This document shows positions 16,884 to 25,907 of a DNA stretch of 64,000 nt, in pieces. Position 1 is the first letter of the stretch; each line of letters opens with the position of its first letter. Source of the DNA: Marinibaculum pumilum (lineage in GTDB: Bacteria > Pseudomonadota > Alphaproteobacteria > Ferrovibrionales > Ferrovibrionaceae); the NCBI RefSeq assembly GCF_042646425.1, contig NZ_JBHRTR010000028.1:1-64000 (forward strand), written 5' to 3'. Under the pieces are notes generated by a model, which made no database searches, was not told the origin of the DNA, and saw only the letters and a program-made list of their open reading frames with translations. A program made the position numbers and the translations under genes.

Positions 16884-19046
16884 ATGGACGACCGGAAGAA
16901 AAGGCTTCGCGAGAGGCTCCTGGCAACTTTCAGGCTCGAGGCCGGCGAGCATCTGCAGACCTGGCGCAGGCTTCTTGCCGGACCGGAGCACGGGCCGGAA
17001 GCGGCGGAGCATCTGTTCCGGACCGTCCATACGCTGAAGGGGGCCTCGCGCTCCGTCGGCCTGGCGGACATCGAGCAACTCTGCCAGCAGGTCGAGGGCC
17101 GGCTTTCCGCCTTGCGCGGGACCGGCGACGGGCTGGATGCGGATCTGCTGACCGCCCTGGAGGATGCCGCGGCCCGGGTCTCGGACCTCTTGGCCCAGGC
17201 CCTCGAAGCCGGGCCGGGCAATGCTGAGCCGAAGCCGCAGGAGGCGGCCGGGCCCGCAGCGAACGGGAAGCCAGTACCGGCACCTGCCGAGCGGGAGGCA
17301 CCGGAAGAGAAGAGCCGAAGCGAGCGGGGGGCGGCCGATCCACAGGGCGATCAACGCATAGTCCGCGTGCTTGCCGACGAACTGGATGGCCTGCTGCATG
17401 CGACGGAAGAGTTCTTGCCCCTTGTGGCCGGCGGGGCGGAGCGGGTCGCCCAGATCCGCACCCATGCCCAGGCCCTGTCGGCCTGCCGGCGGCTGGTCGC
17501 GCATGCGGCGCTCGGCTCCACGGAGATCGGCGCCCGGCTGGACGAGCAGCTTGCCGAATTGGAGCGACAGGCAGGAAAGATGCGCCGGGACGCCATCTCG
17601 CAGTCCCGGGCCCTCGCCCAGGCCTATGCGCAGGTGGCCGAGCAGGGACACCGTATCCGGGTCGTGCCGGCATGGACCGTCATCGAGCAGATCCCGCGTG
17701 CCGCCGAGGAACTTGCCCGATCGCTGGGCAAGACCGTCTCGGTCCGCGCCGCCGGCCTCGATATCGAGATGGACCGGCGCATCCTCGAGGCACTGAAGGA
17801 CCCGCTCCTGCATGCCGTGCGCAACGCGGTGGATCATGGGATCGAGACCGATGAGCGACGCCTGGAAGCGGGCAAGGGACTGCCGGCGAAGGTGACGATC
17901 GCGTTCCGGCGGACGGATGACGGGCGAATCGAAGCCCGGGTCGAGGACGACGGGGCCGGGATCGATCCCGAGGCCGTCCGCAAGGCTGCCGCGCGCGCGC
18001 GGCTGGCCTCCGCCGAGCGTCTGGAACTGCTCGACCCGGACCAGGCCCTGCAGCTCGTGTTCCGGTCCGGCCTCTCCACCAGCCCTGTCGTGTCGCAGAT
18101 TTCGGGGCACGGCCTCGGGCTGGCGATCCTGCGGGACCGGGTTGAGGATTTGAAGGGTGACGTCCATCTGGAATCCGAGTTCGGTCGCGGCACGCGCCTG
18201 ACCATCGCCGTGCCTGCCTCGATCGCGATCTTCCGTGTTTTGCAGGTCCAGGTGCAGGGCAGGAGCTTCGGATTGCCGGCGGAAGGCGTGGCCGGTGCGT
18301 TCAGGACCGGCGTCGAGGGCCTGCGTCAGACCGGCGACGGTTTGAGCGTGCAATGGGGCGAGGGATCGCTGCCGGTGGTGCCGCTGGCGGAAGTCCTTGG
18401 ACTGCAGGGGGACGGCAAGGACAGCGACCATCCCGTCCGGCAGATCGTCGCGATTACGGCCGCGGACCGGCGCCTGGGGCTGCTGGTCGACGCGGTGGAA
18501 GGCGAAACGGAGGTGCTGTTCAAGCCGCTGCGCCCGCCATTGCGGCGGCTGCGGCATATCTCCGGCGCCGGCATGCGCGGTGCAGGCGACCTGCTACCGG
18601 TCCTGCGCCCAAGCGACCTGGTTCGGTCCTGGCTAGCGGGGGATCTTTCCCGCTCCGGCTTGCCCGGCCCTGTGGCCCCGCGTCGGCTGGCCGCGCTCGT
18701 CGTCGACGATTCCGCGACCACCAGGGTCATGGAGCAGCACTTGCTGGAAGCGGCCGGCTACGATGTGCATCTGGCGGCAGACGGTGTGGAGGCCCTTGAA
18801 GTGCTCCGCTCCCGCAAGATCGATTTCGTGATTTCCGATATCGACATGCCGCGGCTCGACGGATTCGAACTGACCCGGCGGATCCGGGCCGAGCCGCAAC
18901 TCGCCGACCTGCCCGTCATCCTGGTCACCGCGCTGGAGGGTCGCGCCGACCGCGAAGCCGGGATGCAGGCCGGCGCGAACGCCTATGTCACGAAGTCCGA
19001 TTTCGACCAGACAAGGCTGCTGGACATCGTGGGACGCCTGGTATGA
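16884..19046 (+). CDS. cheA: CheA-type histidine kinase fused to a receiver (WspE-like)
   Basis: A 720-residue hybrid CheA. Domains in order: Hpt (phospho-His in TVHTLKGASRSVG, about residue 50), a Pro/Ala-rich linker, dimerisation helices, HATPase (N box HAVRNAVDHGIE; DDGAGID; GHGLGLAI), CheW-like regulatory domain (about 450-570), and C-terminal receiver (VVDDSATTR; FVISDIDMPR; YVTKSD). The CheA-REC fusion is typical of WspE. The start is ATG 16884, five bases after the receptor stop; an earlier in-frame ATG (16848) lies inside the receptor gene. It should phosphorylate CheB and the REC-EAL protein, and possibly the REC of the next kinase. The stop overlaps cheB. Confidence 0.93.
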   Translation: MDDRKKRLRERLLATFRLEAGEHLQTWRRLLAGPEHGPEAAEHLFRTVHTLKGASRSVGLADIEQLCQQVEGRLSALRGTGDGLDADLLTALEDAAARVSDLLAQALEAGPGNAEPKPQEAAGPAANGKPVPAPAEREAPEEKSRSERGAADPQGDQRIVRVLADELDGLLHATEEFLPLVAGGAERVAQIRTHAQALSACRRLVAHAALGSTEIGARLDEQLAELERQAGKMRRDAISQSRALAQAYAQVAEQGHRIRVVPAWTVIEQIPRAAEELARSLGKTVSVRAAGLDIEMDRRILEALKDPLLHAVRNAVDHGIETDERRLEAGKGLPAKVTIAFRRTDDGRIEARVEDDGAGIDPEAVRKAAARARLASAERLELLDPDQALQLVFRSGLSTSPVVSQISGHGLGLAILRDRVEDLKGDVHLESEFGRGTRLTIAVPASIAIFRVLQVQVQGRSFGLPAEGVAGAFRTGVEGLRQTGDGLSVQWGEGSLPVVPLAEVLGLQGDGKDSDHPVRQIVAITAADRRLGLLVDAVEGETEVLFKPLRPPLRRLRHISGAGMRGAGDLLPVLRPSDLVRSWLAGDLSRSGLPGPVAPRRLAALVVDDSATTRVMEQHLLEAAGYDVHLAADGVEALEVLRSRKIDFVISDIDMPRLDGFELTRRIRAEPQLADLPVILVTALEGRADREAGMQAGANAYVTKSDFDQTRLLDIVGRLV

Positions 19047-20128
19047 GCGAAGTCGGGGACAAGCCGATCCGCGTGGTCATCGTCGAGGATTCGCCGGTGG
19101 CGCGCGAGTTCCTCATCGCCATCCTCGAGGACGAGCCGAAGTTCGAGGTCGCGGGAACGGGCGTGAACGGCAGCGAAGCGGTACCCCTGGTACAGCTTCA
19201 CCGACCCGACCTGGTCCTGATGGACGCCAACATGCCGGTCATGAACGGCTTCGCCGCGACCAGGCAGATCATGGAAACCTGCCCGACCCGCATCATCATC
19301 GTGACCGCCAGCTATGAGCCGGCCGACGTCTCCACCTCCATGCAGGCACTGGATGCGGGCGCCCTCACGGTGGTCGAGAAGCCGTTCGGCTTCGGGCATC
19401 CCCGGCATGAGGACAGCGTGGCGGCCCTGCTGTCGGTTGCTGTCGCTCTGAGCGAAGTCCACGTGGTCCGCCGCTGGAGCCGCGCGGCGCGGCCCCTGGC
19501 CGAAAGACCGGCGGTCGTGCGCAGCCAGGGCAAGGTCCGCGCGGTCGCCATCGCCGGCTCTACCGGCGCCCCGCGGATCGTCGGGTCGCTGCTGCGCGGA
19601 TTGCCGGCGCGGATCGGCTGTCCTGTTTTGATCGTGCAGCATATCAGCCCGGGTTTTGTCGAAGGCTTTGCCGGCTGGCTCGACGGCCTCTGTGCGATGC
19701 CTGTCCAGGTCGCGAAGGATGGTGTGGCCGCAGCACCGGATCATGTCTACGTCGCCCCCGACGACAGCCACCTGCGGATCGACGGTGGGAATGTCCTGCG
19801 CCTGTCCGGCGGCCCGCCCCGCGGCGGCTTCCGGCCTTCGGCGGACGAGCTGTTCGAGAGCATGGCGACAGCCTATGGCAGCGCCGCCCTCGGCATCGTG
19901 CTGACCGGCATGGGGCGCGACGGCGCCGAGGGCCTTTCTGCGATGTCCGCCCGGGGCGCAACGACGATGGCGCAGGATCCGGACTCGTGCGTCGTCGGCG
20001 GCATGCCCTCCGCGGCGATCGCTGTCGGCGCGGCCGGTGCCGTGCTGGCACCGGAGCAGCTTCTCGAAGCGCTTCGGGAACGACTTCAACTGAAGGAGAT
20101 TATCGGGCGTGGGCCAAAGCGTAATTGA
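19043..20128 (+). CDS. cheB: CheB receptor methylesterase/response regulator (WspF-like)
   Basis: A 361-residue two-domain protein. An N-terminal receiver (VIVEDSPVAR; LVLMDANMPVMNG; VVEKPF) is joined to a methylesterase domain with its Ser-His-Asp triad in AGSTGAP, VQHISPGF and LTGMGRDGAEG. It removes methyl groups from the receptor and so resets sensitivity; in Wsp systems loss of WspF locks signalling on. It begins in a 4-nt overlap with cheA and ends 17 nt after the start of the following kinase. Confidence 0.93.
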   Translation: MSEVGDKPIRVVIVEDSPVAREFLIAILEDEPKFEVAGTGVNGSEAVPLVQLHRPDLVLMDANMPVMNGFAATRQIMETCPTRIIIVTASYEPADVSTSMQALDAGALTVVEKPFGFGHPRHEDSVAALLSVAVALSEVHVVRRWSRAARPLAERPAVVRSQGKVRAVAIAGSTGAPRIVGSLLRGLPARIGCPVLIVQHISPGFVEGFAGWLDGLCAMPVQVAKDGVAAAPDHVYVAPDDSHLRIDGGNVLRLSGGPPRGGFRPSADELFESMATAYGSAALGIVLTGMGRDGAEGLSAMSARGATTMAQDPDSCVVGGMPSAAIAVGAAGAVLAPEQLLEALRERLQLKEIIGRGPKRN

Positions 20129-23100
20129 TACATCGCCCGGCTGTCGGCTGATCCTTGTTGCCGAGGACAGTCCGACCCAGCAGCAGCATCTGGTCATGCT
20201 GCTGGAAGAGGCGGGGTTCCAGGTCCTTGCCGCAAACGACGGCCGGCAGGCCGTCGAGCTTGCGCGGGAGCGCAGCCCGCAGCTGGTCATCAGCGATGTG
20301 GTGATGCCCGGACTGGACGGTTACGAACTGTGCCGCGCCTTGAAGCGGGATCCCGCGACCACGTCCATCCCGATCATCCTGGTGACGGAACTGTCGCGGC
20401 CCGAAGACGTATTCAAGGGCCTGAACTGCGGCGCGGACAACTTCATCACGAAGCCGTACGACGAGCGCTATCTGCTGGCGCGGATCACCTACATCTTCAC
20501 CAACCGGCTTCTTCGCGAACGCGGCCATCTGCAGGTCGGCGTGGAAATCGAACTGCAGGGCGAACGGCATTTCATCACCGCCGACAGGCAGCAGATCCTC
20601 GACCTGCTGATTTCCACCTATGGCGAAGCAGTGCACCTCAACGGCGAGCTGCGGGACCGGCAGGCTGTCCTCGAGGCCACCGTCAATTCCCTGAATGCCA
20701 TCACGCATGTGACCGAGGCGCTGAACCGGTGCACGAGCGACCGCGAGGTTCTCGGGGCGGCGCTGGAACGGGCGATGTCCCTGGCATCCAGTCCGATCGG
20801 CTGGTGCTATATCCGCATGCCCGACGAGGAGCGCCCGCGCCTCGAGGTTGCCGAGATCCGCGGCGCGGATGCCGCATTGGCGGAACGCATAGAGCAGGGC
20901 GAGATCTGCGACGGCCGGATCTGGCTGTCAGACGAACCGCCCGATCACGCGGTGGTGGCGCTAAACTGCCGGCCGGATGAAGGGCGTCCCCACGAGTCCC
21001 ATATTGCGGTGCCGATCCAGGCGGATCATTCGCTGCTAGGGCTTCTGGCATTGGACTGGCCGCAGGACGACACCCCCGATGACGGGCTCTTGCGGCTGCT
21101 GACGGCGATCGGGCAGCAGGCCGGAATTGCGTTGGAAAGGGCCTATCTCCACCGCGACCTGGAACGGAAGGTGGCGAAGCGCACCGCCGCCCTTTCAGAG
21201 GAAATACGGCAACGGAAGCTCGCCGAGGCGGAGCTGGAGCGGCGGCGCCTGGAACAGGCGGAAGTTGCGGCCTTCGGCCAGGAGGCCCTGCGCCTTGCCG
21301 ATCCGGCCCCGCTCTATCTGCGGGCCGCCGGAATCCTGGAACGTACACTCGGTGCGGACGGGGCCTGCGTCGTGCTCCGCAACGATGGCGGTACCTGGCA
21401 CATTGAAGCCGCGACTGGGAGCGACGCCTCGCGGCTCGGCGCGGTCATGGCCAAGCCCGGCGACCTGGCCTATTGCGAGCATGTGCGCGCGCGGGGCGAA
21501 ACGGTGCTGGTAGAGGACTGGCGCCGCGAAACCGTCGTGCCGATGCCGGAGAGCCTCGCCGTTGAAGGCACGGGGAGCGGCGCGGCTATCGCGATCCACG
21601 AGGACGCGCAGGTCGTCGGCATTCTCGTCGTGACAAGCCACCAGCCCGGCCGGATCGGCGCCGCCGAAGCCGGCTTCCTCGGCGCCATCGGTACGATCCT
21701 GAGCTCTGCGCGAACCCGCGCAGCGATGCTCGGCCGGCTGCGCGAAAGCGAGGCCGAATTCCGCGCGACGTTCGAGCAGGCGGCCGTCGGCATCGTCCAT
21801 ACCGACCTGACGGGTCGATGGATTCGTTGCAATCGACGGTTGCGGGAAATGCTCGACTATGGCGAAGATGAGCTTCACACCCTTGGATTCTCCGCCGTTT
21901 ATCACCGCGACGAGTTGCAGAATATCCTGAGCGGCATCAGGCGACTCGCCTCCGGGGAACTGGACGTGCTGCGGCAGGAACGCCGCATGATCCGGAAGGA
22001 CGGCAGCGAGATGTGGAGTCATGTGACAACAAGTATAAAGAGAGATGCGGAGGGGAATACAGAGTATTATATAAGCGTCGTAGAAGATATTTCCGAAAAA
22101 AAGAAATCCGAAGAGCAAATTACACATTTGCAGAAGTTGGAGGCGATTGGTCGTCTGACAGGCGGTATTGCGCATGATTTCAACAACCTGCTCATGATCA
22201 TGCTGGGCAATCTCGAACTTCTGGAGGAGATGGTCACAACCGTGCCGGAGGCTTTGGACCCTCTGCAGGTCGCGCTGGGCGCCGCGGAACGCGGCAGCGA
22301 ACTGACCAGGCAGCTTCTTATGATGTCCCGGCGCCAGCCGCTGGAGCCGCGCCGGGTCGAGGTGAACACCCTGGTGTCGGAGATGGCCCGACTGCTGGAC
22401 CGTACGGTCGGGGCGGACGTGCAGATCGCGCTCGATCTGGCCAAAGACCTCTGGCCCTGCCATGTCGACCCGGGCCAGCTCGAGGCGGCGATCGCCAACC
22501 TCGTGGTCAATGCGCGCGATGCCATGCCCGACGGCGGCACGCTCACTATCACCACCGGCAATGCGCAGCACCAGGATGGCGTCGACCCGCTGCGGCCGGG
22601 GCTGCCCACAGGCGATTATGTGTCGGTCGCGGTAAGCGATACCGGCTGCGGCATACCGGCGGAGCAGTTGTCGCTGATCTTCGAGCCCTATTTCACCACC
22701 AAGGCCGCCGGCAAGGGAACGGGCCTGGGGTTGAGCACCGTGTTCGGTTTCGTGCGTCAGTCGGGCGGCGACGTCAGCGTCTATAGCGAGGTTGGCGTCG
22801 GCACGACATTTCGGCTTTTCCTGCCACGCGACCTTGGCAGTGAGACGGAAGCCGGCGGCGACGAGGAGCAGGCGGAGACCGTCGGCAGCCGGAGTGGCGA
22901 GCGCGTACTGCTGGTCGAGGACATGGTGGAGGTGCGCCGGGTTCTGGCGAGACAGCTGGAACAACTCGGCTATGAGTGTCGCCAGGCGGCCGATGCCAAT
23001 GCCGCCCTGGCCCTGCTTGCGACGGAGAGTTTCGACGCCCTGGTAACGGATCATGCCCTGGGCAAGGGCATGTCGGGCGCGATGCTGGCCGGCAGATGCA

Positions 23101-23294
23101 GAGCCATGCATCCCGACATGGCCATCGTCCTGGTTTCCGGTCTGCCCGACCTGTCGATCTCTGGCGACAAGCCTGGCCTGCCGGTCGACCGGTTTCTCCT
23201 GAAGCCGGTGACCAGGCGCAAACTCGCACAAGCCCTGCGGGCGGTTCTGGATGGAGGAGCGCATGCCGGCCAATCGTCTGATTGTCCTGGATGA
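20109..23294 (+). CDS. Cytoplasmic REC-GAF-GAF-PAS hybrid histidine kinase
   Basis: A 1061-residue soluble hybrid kinase. It has an N-terminal receiver (VAEDSPTQQQ; LVISDVVMPGLDG; FITKPYD), GAF-like domains (about 200-345 and 390-540), a coiled linker, PAS (about 545-670), and HisKA (phospho-His in GGIAHDFNN). HATPase (VVNARDAMPDGG; DTGCGIP; GKGTGLGLS) and a C-terminal receiver follow (LLVEDMVEVRR; FDALVTDHALG). The terminal receiver's Asp is followed by HALG rather than the usual hydrophobic-M-P. The start is GTG at 20109, preceded by AAGGAGA, and overlaps cheB. The N-terminal receiver makes it a likely target of CheA phosphorylation. A strikingly AT-rich patch lies at about 22020-22130. Confidence 0.9.
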   Translation: MGQSVIDTSPGCRLILVAEDSPTQQQHLVMLLEEAGFQVLAANDGRQAVELARERSPQLVISDVVMPGLDGYELCRALKRDPATTSIPIILVTELSRPEDVFKGLNCGADNFITKPYDERYLLARITYIFTNRLLRERGHLQVGVEIELQGERHFITADRQQILDLLISTYGEAVHLNGELRDRQAVLEATVNSLNAITHVTEALNRCTSDREVLGAALERAMSLASSPIGWCYIRMPDEERPRLEVAEIRGADAALAERIEQGEICDGRIWLSDEPPDHAVVALNCRPDEGRPHESHIAVPIQADHSLLGLLALDWPQDDTPDDGLLRLLTAIGQQAGIALERAYLHRDLERKVAKRTAALSEEIRQRKLAEAELERRRLEQAEVAAFGQEALRLADPAPLYLRAAGILERTLGADGACVVLRNDGGTWHIEAATGSDASRLGAVMAKPGDLAYCEHVRARGETVLVEDWRRETVVPMPESLAVEGTGSGAAIAIHEDAQVVGILVVTSHQPGRIGAAEAGFLGAIGTILSSARTRAAMLGRLRESEAEFRATFEQAAVGIVHTDLTGRWIRCNRRLREMLDYGEDELHTLGFSAVYHRDELQNILSGIRRLASGELDVLRQERRMIRKDGSEMWSHVTTSIKRDAEGNTEYYISVVEDISEKKKSEEQITHLQKLEAIGRLTGGIAHDFNNLLMIMLGNLELLEEMVTTVPEALDPLQVALGAAERGSELTRQLLMMSRRQPLEPRRVEVNTLVSEMARLLDRTVGADVQIALDLAKDLWPCHVDPGQLEAAIANLVVNARDAMPDGGTLTITTGNAQHQDGVDPLRPGLPTGDYVSVAVSDTGCGIPAEQLSLIFEPYFTTKAAGKGTGLGLSTVFGFVRQSGGDVSVYSEVGVGTTFRLFLPRDLGSETEAGGDEEQAETVGSRSGERVLLVEDMVEVRRVLARQLEQLGYECRQAADANAALALLATESFDALVTDHALGKGMSGAMLAGRCRAMHPDMAIVLVSGLPDLSISGDKPGLPVDRFLLKPVTRRKLAQALRAVLDGGAHAGQSSDCPG

Positions 23295-24405
23295 CGAACC
23301 GGCGATCGGGTCGCTCGTAGCGAACGTCGCGGGGCGCATCGGCTATGCGGCCGAGGCAGTTGCCAGCTTCACGGATTTCAAGAACGCCCTGGCGCGCGAC
23401 GATCCCACACATGTGGTGCTCGACCTGCAGATGCCGGATGCGGACGGGGTCGAGGTCCTGGCCTATCTGGCCGATCTGGGCAGCAGGGCCCGGTTGATCC
23501 TGATGAGTGGTGTCGATGCGCGGGTCCTGGAGGTCGCAGGCCAGGTCGCGCAGGACAACGGGCTGGACGTGATCGCAACCTGCGTCAAACCGGTCAGGGC
23601 GGCCGAGCTTCGCGACCTGCTCTCGACGCATGCGTATCCCGAGAAAGCTGAAATCGACAGCGATGCGCTGGCAATGGCGGTTGCCAGGGAAGAGATCCAC
23701 CTGCACTTTCAGCCAAAACTCCGCCTAAGCGATCGGCGGATCGTCGGTTTCGAAGCACTGGCACGCTGGCGCCATGCGGCGCATGGCCAGGTTCCGCCGG
23801 ACATCTTCATCCCCCTGGCAGAGCGTTCAGGACTGATCTCGGAGGTCACGCAACGGGTGTTCGGCCAGGCTGCCAGGACCGTCCGCAGCCTTGACGCCTT
23901 GGATCCTGCGCTCGGCGTCTCCGTCAACATATCGTCGATCGACTTGCAGGACGGGCACCTCGCCGATCGTCTTGCGGCAACCTGTAGAGATGAGGGCGTC
24001 AAGCCGGACCGTATCACCCTCGAGCTTACGGAGACCGCTGCGATGTCCGACCCTTCACGGGCTAAGGCCGGCCTGGTGCGGCTCCGACTGAAAGGGTTCA
24101 AGCTGTCGGTGGACGATTTCGGGATCGGCTATTCGTCGTTGGCATTGCTGCGCCAGATGCCGTTTTCGGAACTGAAGATCGACCGGAGTTTCGTCCGGGA
24201 CTGTACCACCTCCAGGGACTCGTCGGCGATCGTGGGGGCGGTGACGGCGATGGCCCACGCGCTTGAACTGTCTGTAGTTGCGGAAGGGGTCGAGGACGCC
24301 GACATTCTTACCCATCTGGTAGAAGCTGGCGTCGATGAGGCTCAGGGCTATTGGATATCCCGACCTGTTGAGGTCGAGAACATTGCTGACTTGGTTTCTA
24401 AATAG
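23263..24405 (+). CDS. Response regulator with EAL c-di-GMP phosphodiesterase output
   Basis: A 380-residue protein with a receiver (residues 1-120; VLDDEPAIG, VVLDLQMPDADG) joined to an EAL domain (130-380). The catalytic set looks complete: FEALARWRH, VNISSIDLQD, LELTETA, VDDFGIGYSSL, LKIDRSFV, VAEGVED, GYWISRP. It should hydrolyse c-di-GMP to pGpG when phosphorylated or when its receiver changes state. The start at ATG 23263 has GGAGG five bases upstream; the frame is open from 23251, still inside the previous gene (32-nt overlap). In the Wsp system this last position is WspR, a REC-GGDEF diguanylate cyclase, so the output sign is reversed here. Confidence 0.92.
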   Translation: MPANRLIVLDDEPAIGSLVANVAGRIGYAAEAVASFTDFKNALARDDPTHVVLDLQMPDADGVEVLAYLADLGSRARLILMSGVDARVLEVAGQVAQDNGLDVIATCVKPVRAAELRDLLSTHAYPEKAEIDSDALAMAVAREEIHLHFQPKLRLSDRRIVGFEALARWRHAAHGQVPPDIFIPLAERSGLISEVTQRVFGQAARTVRSLDALDPALGVSVNISSIDLQDGHLADRLAATCRDEGVKPDRITLELTETAAMSDPSRAKAGLVRLRLKGFKLSVDDFGIGYSSLALLRQMPFSELKIDRSFVRDCTTSRDSSAIVGAVTAMAHALELSVVAEGVEDADILTHLVEAGVDEAQGYWISRPVEVENIADLVSK

Positions 24406-24488
24406 GCTGCGACAGCGACTGCCGAGTGTATTCGCGGCTGACCTTGGCGCTCGATGAACTCAGGAAAGCGATTGATGCGCGGCGATAT

Positions 24489-24524
24489 GGGTGATCGCTC
24501 AGAGCACGTACTGAGAGATCACCC
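24489..24524. terminator. Hairpin between convergent genes, possible bidirectional terminator
   Basis: GGGTGATC (24489-24496) pairs with GATCACCC (24517-24524). Inner TCAG/CTGA extends the stem. It sits between the ends of the REC-EAL gene and the minus-strand gene ending at 24585. There is no strong T-tract. Confidence 0.45.
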
Positions 24525-24584
24525 CTGTGATATTGAACTTGCAGAAATATGGGCTATGCCTTTTCCACAAGATACATTATCCGT

Positions 24585-25586
24585 TTACTGACAGATCGGC
24601 AGGGCCAGGGGTCGTCGTTCCGGGAGTGACTGGCGCCATCGATCGATGACAGGCTGCAGGATGCGCTTCGGCCAGAATTTGGGCGCGCCGATTGCCGCAA
24701 GGCAGGCGCTGTTCCAGTAGCGCCCGGCCTCGGACAGCTCGGCCCCTGACAGCTCGGCGCCGGACGGCGGGATCCCCGAGCGGACGGCACCGGCGACGGC
24801 ATCGATGTCCCTGGACTCCGGGTAGATGTAGAGCGAGGTCGGGTTGCCCTCGACCAGCGAGATGATGTCCTGCGACACGCTGCCGGACCAGGTCGTGCAG
24901 CCGTTGCTGCGGCCGCCGGTGTAGTTCACGAGTTTTCCGAACGGCACATACCCGTCCGGATCGGCATGAGGCGAGTCCGGAGAGCGGAGACGGCACTGCC
25001 AGCGCACGAACATCGCCGGATGGCCGCCGATGGCACGCTCGCGCGCGTTGCGCGTTTCGCCCTCCCCGTCGAACAGCAGGAACGTGCGATGAAACGCGCG
25101 CGTCTGCCCGGAATCGTCGTAATAGCCTTTGAAGGATGTTCGCGTTTCCGCCGTCATATAGGCGCCGCCCATCGTCAGGTTGGAGCCTTCGGCATTGCTG
25201 AAATGCCGGGCGCATTGGCGTTCGTTGGAAAAGTCCGCGCCCGGCAGCTTCCGGCCGCTGCCATAGCCCGCGGATACCGCCCGGAACGTCCTGGCCGCCT
25301 CGCAGATGACGTAGAAGCGGCGCCCGGGTTGGCCGTCGCGCACAGTGCTCGGTCGCGTCGCATCCATGGCCAGATAGCATGGGTTCCGGGCAATGCCCTG
25401 CCGCTGCTTCTCCTGGTACAGGGCCCGCGCCCGAGCCAGCACGATCGGCGCGATCTGACCCTCGCCGGTTCCGACATGGGGTTGCAGCCAGTCGGGGAAG
25501 TCCGCCGGCCGGGCGCCGGCAGGGTTGGGCGCCAGAGCCAGAGCCAAGAAAAGCGGCAGCATGGTCAGGAGAAGTCGTCGTGACAT
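24585..25586 (-). CDS. Secreted murein L,D-transpeptidase-like (YkuD_2) family protein
   Basis: About 333 residues from ATG 25586 (a GTG at 25595 is also possible). A signal peptide (MSRRLLLTMLPLFLALALAP, cleavage near AGARP) sends it to the periplasm. The motif SNGCTTWSG (around residue 240) fits the Ser/His-Gly-Cys catalytic block of L,D-transpeptidase-like catalytic domains of the YkuD_2 type, with Gly-Gly-Arg just before. Such enzymes act on peptidoglycan stem peptides. A short internal repeat (GAELSGAELSEA) lies near residue 285. Single gene, convergent with the chemosensory operon. Family assignment is moderate because only the Cys block is clear. Confidence 0.6.
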   Translation of the reverse strand: MSRRLLLTMLPLFLALALAPNPAGARPADFPDWLQPHVGTGEGQIAPIVLARARALYQEKQRQGIARNPCYLAMDATRPSTVRDGQPGRRFYVICEAARTFRAVSAGYGSGRKLPGADFSNERQCARHFSNAEGSNLTMGGAYMTAETRTSFKGYYDDSGQTRAFHRTFLLFDGEGETRNARERAIGGHPAMFVRWQCRLRSPDSPHADPDGYVPFGKLVNYTGGRSNGCTTWSGSVSQDIISLVEGNPTSLYIYPESRDIDAVAGAVRSGIPPSGAELSGAELSEAGRYWNSACLAAIGAPKFWPKRILQPVIDRWRQSLPERRPLALPICQ

Positions 25587-25907
25587 CGAAAGCACGGAGA
25601 GCCGTTCCTGCCTGGTTCGGACTGACGCGACGCGCGCTTCTTGGATCCCGTCTGTTCCAGCGTCGGCAGACTATGCTGCGCTGAGACCTCCGTATAGCGC
25701 CAGTAGCGAGGGGCCCAGTAGCCTGTGCCGCGCACAGCCGCCAGCGGCGTTCTCAGCCGTGGCGGCAGAATCGTCGCCCTGTCGCAGCCTCGGCTGTCGC
25801 CCTGGGCCGACCGGCAAGGGGTCCTTTGCCTTACCTTCTGGGCCACAATGCCGGAGGCGGTCGGCGACCGGTATCTTGCCAAATCGCCCGCGCTGACCTG
25901 ATCGTCT
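25587..25907. other. Intergenic region, no recognisable gene
   Basis: A 321-base gap between the L,D-transpeptidase-like gene and the end of the TRAP operon, both on the minus strand. Short frames on either strand lack family similarity. It must include the promoter of the transpeptidase-like gene and the transcript end of dctM, but I see no strong hairpin. Confidence 0.4.
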
